Positions 5,656 through 7,245 of a stretch of DNA of 7,245 nt are shown in pieces. Within the stretch, counting starts at the first letter, position 1. Each line of letters opens with the position of its first letter. The notes under the pieces were generated by a model that did not search any database, was not told where the DNA came from, and saw nothing but the letters and a program-made list of their open reading frames with translations. Made by a program: the position numbers and the translations under genes. The stretch covers positions 1 through 7,245 of the forward strand of contig CAKTXN010000085.1 of assembly GCA_934630905.1 (NCBI GenBank), read 5' to 3'. Source of the stretch: an uncultured Eggerthellaceae bacterium. Lineage in GTDB: Bacteria > Actinomycetota > Coriobacteriia > Coriobacteriales > Eggerthellaceae.

Positions 5656-5667
5656 TCCAAGTTGGAA
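5655..5667. promoter_or_regulatory. Palindrome over the predicted start of transcription
   Basis: TTCCAA (5655-5660) and TTGGAA (5662-5667) form a perfect inverted repeat around one base. It touches the last base of the -10 and covers the expected start site, the position of a classical repressor operator. It is too short to exclude chance, and no regulator is encoded nearby. Confidence 0.35.
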
Positions 5668-5716
5668 AAAATGGGTTGAATGGCATACGAGTTATTTTTG
5701 GGGGAGAAGCAAAAAC

Positions 5717-7045
5717 ATGAAGGTAACTCAGAAGAAAATTGATGGTGGCAAGTATCTGCTGGATTGCGTTGCCTCCGAAGAGGACGTTTCGAAGGCGTTC
5801 TATACCGCCTCTGTGGAGTTCGCAAGCCAAATGGGTCTGCGTCCGCAGAAGGACATCACGGTCGAGCAGGCATGCCGCGACCAGCTGGGCATCACTGATC
5901 TGGACTCCATGGTTCAGGGTCGCGCTCTTGAGCTGATTGCCCCCATGGCTCTGGACAAGAAAGACATTATTCCGTTGTTCCCGCCCACGCCTATGGGAAC
6001 CACCGAATTCAAGCGCGGCAAGAAGTTTGCGTTTACCATGACGGTCACCCCGAAGCCTGCTTACGAGCTGACTTCCTATGACCCCGTTGAATTTACGTTC
6101 CCGCCGTTTACTCCCGATTTGTCGGGTGTGGATGATCAGATCAAGCGCATTGCCGAACAGTATGCTGGTTACGGCACCGCCCCCGAGCAGCACGAAGTGC
6201 GCAAGGGCGATACCTGCTTGATTTCCATCGATGCCGCCGTTGATGGCGTGCCGCTGGCTGGCTTGAACACGCCGGGTCGTCCTTACACGGCTGGCGAGGG
6301 CTACATGCCTCCGCAATTCGATGAAGCCGTTATTGGCATGAAGCCGGGCGAAACAAAGACGTTCTCGTTCGAGGCTCCCGACTGGGATCCCGAAAAGGGC
6401 GAGGTCATGCAGAACGTTCACTGCACCGTTGAGGTAAAGGAGCTGCAGGAAAAGCAGGTTCCCGAGATCGACGACGAGTGGGTTAAGACCTACATGCCCA
6501 TGTATCGCAGCTTGGAAGACTTCCGCCATTCCTTGGAAGACCAGTTCACCGCTATGCAGCGTGAACAGTACGATAACGCCCTGCGCGGCCAGGCTGCTGC
6601 AGCTTTGACCAGCCGTTTCCAGGGTTCCATTGCCGATGAAGCATACGAAATCACCAGCAAGATGATTCAGGACAACTTTCGTCAGGAAATCTCCGCGCAG
6701 GGTATGACCTGGGATCAATTCCTTGAGGAAAACGGTGGAGCTCAGCAAGTCAATATGCTCATGATGATGCAAACGCGTCAGCAGCTGGTTACCGGCTTTG
6801 CGCTGGATGCCGTATTCCGCAAGAAGAAGCTGGTTGTTTCCGAAGAAGATATCATGGATGCATGCAAGAACATGAATCCGCAATATCCTTCCCGTGTACG
6901 CAAGGAGTTAGAGGACACTGGCCGCAATTTCGTGTTACGCGAAAGTGCTGAACGCGTGTGCGCTGCTAAGTACTTAGTGAAGCATGCAATCATTCACGAG
7001 CCGGTGAAGGACAACCAGGAAACTCCTACGGAAGCTGCCGAATAG
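5717..7045 (+). CDS. Divergent trigger-factor-like chaperone / FKBP-type peptidyl-prolyl isomerase
   Basis: Trigger factor binds nascent chains at the ribosome exit tunnel. This 442-aa protein has its usual length and three-part order: an N-terminal ribosome-binding-like domain (about 1-125, starting MKVTQKKIDGG), an FKBP-like isomerase domain (about 160-242, with GDTCLISIDA and a GEGYMPPQFDEAVIGMKPGE block at 193-212), and a helical C-terminal arm domain (about 248-430). There is no signal peptide or membrane segment, so it is cytosolic. The docking loop, GFRKGKVP in classical trigger factor, appears here as GLRPQKDI (40-47): the arginine is kept, Phe becomes Leu and the adjacent Lys becomes Pro. 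The arm contains a methionine cluster NMLMMMQ (346-352); the tail is acidic. It has its own promoter and terminator. It may be the sole trigger factor or a paralogue with altered or no ribosome binding; I therefore give no symbol. Confidence 0.8.
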   Translation: MKVTQKKIDGGKYLLDCVASEEDVSKAFYTASVEFASQMGLRPQKDITVEQACRDQLGITDLDSMVQGRALELIAPMALDKKDIIPLFPPTPMGTTEFKRGKKFAFTMTVTPKPAYELTSYDPVEFTFPPFTPDLSGVDDQIKRIAEQYAGYGTAPEQHEVRKGDTCLISIDAAVDGVPLAGLNTPGRPYTAGEGYMPPQFDEAVIGMKPGETKTFSFEAPDWDPEKGEVMQNVHCTVEVKELQEKQVPEIDDEWVKTYMPMYRSLEDFRHSLEDQFTAMQREQYDNALRGQAAAALTSRFQGSIADEAYEITSKMIQDNFRQEISAQGMTWDQFLEENGGAQQVNMLMMMQTRQQLVTGFALDAVFRKKKLVVSEEDIMDACKNMNPQYPSRVRKELEDTGRNFVLRESAERVCAAKYLVKHAIIHEPVKDNQETPTEAAE

Positions 7046-7068
7046 CATCCGTGTTTCAAGGGTTATTG

Positions 7069-7104
7069 AAGCCGCCGGTCCGTGAGGGTCGGCGGTTTTT
7101 GTTT
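7069..7104 (+). terminator. Intrinsic terminator after the trigger-factor-like gene
   Basis: An 11-bp stem (7071-7081 with 7086-7096, three wobble pairs), extended by two A-T pairs, closes on GTGA and is followed by TTTT-G-TTT. It lies 24 nt after the stop codon and shows that the gene is monocistronic. Confidence 0.88.
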
Positions 7105-7245
7105 GCCCCTGCTTGGCTCGTTGCCCCTTTTGGTTGCATGCGGAAAATTTCAAAACAGCGAATTGCGCTGATTGTGGGGTAAAAGTGCTGCTCGCGCCCT
7201 GAAAGGCGAAAGCAGAGTAAAATACTAGGTTCGTACGTTTTTTTG
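7105..7245. other. Non-coding end of window
   Basis: No gene is supported here. Visible are an inverted repeat CAGCG/CGCTG (7156-7170), a broken hairpin 7188-7215 (CTGCT/AGCAG around CGCC/GGCG), and TAAAAT (7218-7223), which resembles a -10 but has no -35 at the right distance. The motif GTGGGGTAA (7174-7182) also occurs upstream of the trigger-factor-like gene (5555-5563). This could be the upstream region of a gene beyond the window. Confidence 0.4.

Noticed and set aside
5496..5720. A 74-codon plus-strand frame in the gap before the chaperone gene
   Set aside because: Its TTG start sits within the T-run of the terminator, it lacks a ribosome binding site, and it crosses the predicted promoter.
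5474..6883. A 469-codon minus-strand frame
   Set aside because: It is antisense to the trigger-factor-like gene and runs through its promoter and nearly into the operon terminator; its product matches nothing I recognise.
1..7245. Mobile elements, CRISPR arrays, defence genes or horizontally acquired cargo
   Set aside because: All seven upstream genes are canonical translation genes and the eighth is a folding factor; no transposase, array of repeats or target-site duplication was seen.

Overview
The window is a bacterial housekeeping locus on the + strand: the translation genes of the 'str' operon joined directly to the first four genes of the 'S10' operon, followed by a separate transcription unit for a divergent trigger-factor-like chaperone. 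Order: rpsL (S12), rpsG (S7), fusA (EF-G), rpsJ (S10), rplC (L3), rplD (L4), rplW (L23), terminator, trigger-factor-like gene, terminator. Protein sequences, non-ATG starts (TTG for rpsL, GTG for rpsJ), moderately GC-rich coding sequence and AT-richer promoters point to an actinobacterium. The diverged trigger factor makes class Coriobacteriia (Eggerthellaceae-like) my best guess. That placement is inferred from memory of the families, not from a search.

Region 1-346 holds no convincing gene. A good sigma70-type promoter (TTGACA, 17 bp, TAAATT, 76-104) should start a transcript near 111 with an unusually long and structured leader of about 235 nt ending in a strong Shine-Dalgarno (334-339) and the TTG start of rpsL. 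The leader has several perfect or near-perfect hairpins and one arm (222-229) that can pair with either of two partners. The 105-nt rpsL-rpsG gap is also structured and is a candidate S7 autoregulatory site. From rpsG to rplW the genes are close (1-nt overlap to 33-nt gap) and probably co-transcribed.

Two layout points stand out. No tuf lies between fusA and rpsJ. The S10 operon ends after rplW: rplB and the usual followers are not present, and a textbook intrinsic terminator (5463-5497) closes the unit. The 357-nt interval 5360-5716 holds this terminator, a structured stretch before it, and a promoter region for the next gene with repeated and palindromic motifs.

The last gene (5717-7045, 442 aa) has the three-part layout of trigger factor but its ribosome-docking loop is degenerate. 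It sits directly after rplW, which encodes L23, the ribosomal docking site of trigger factor. A possible specialised chaperone paralogue next to its dock is the most interesting biology here. Functionally the window encodes decoding-centre proteins (S12, S7, S10), the translocase (EF-G), 50S assembly proteins (L3, L4, L23) and probably a folding factor. I saw no mobile element, CRISPR array, tRNA or rRNA.
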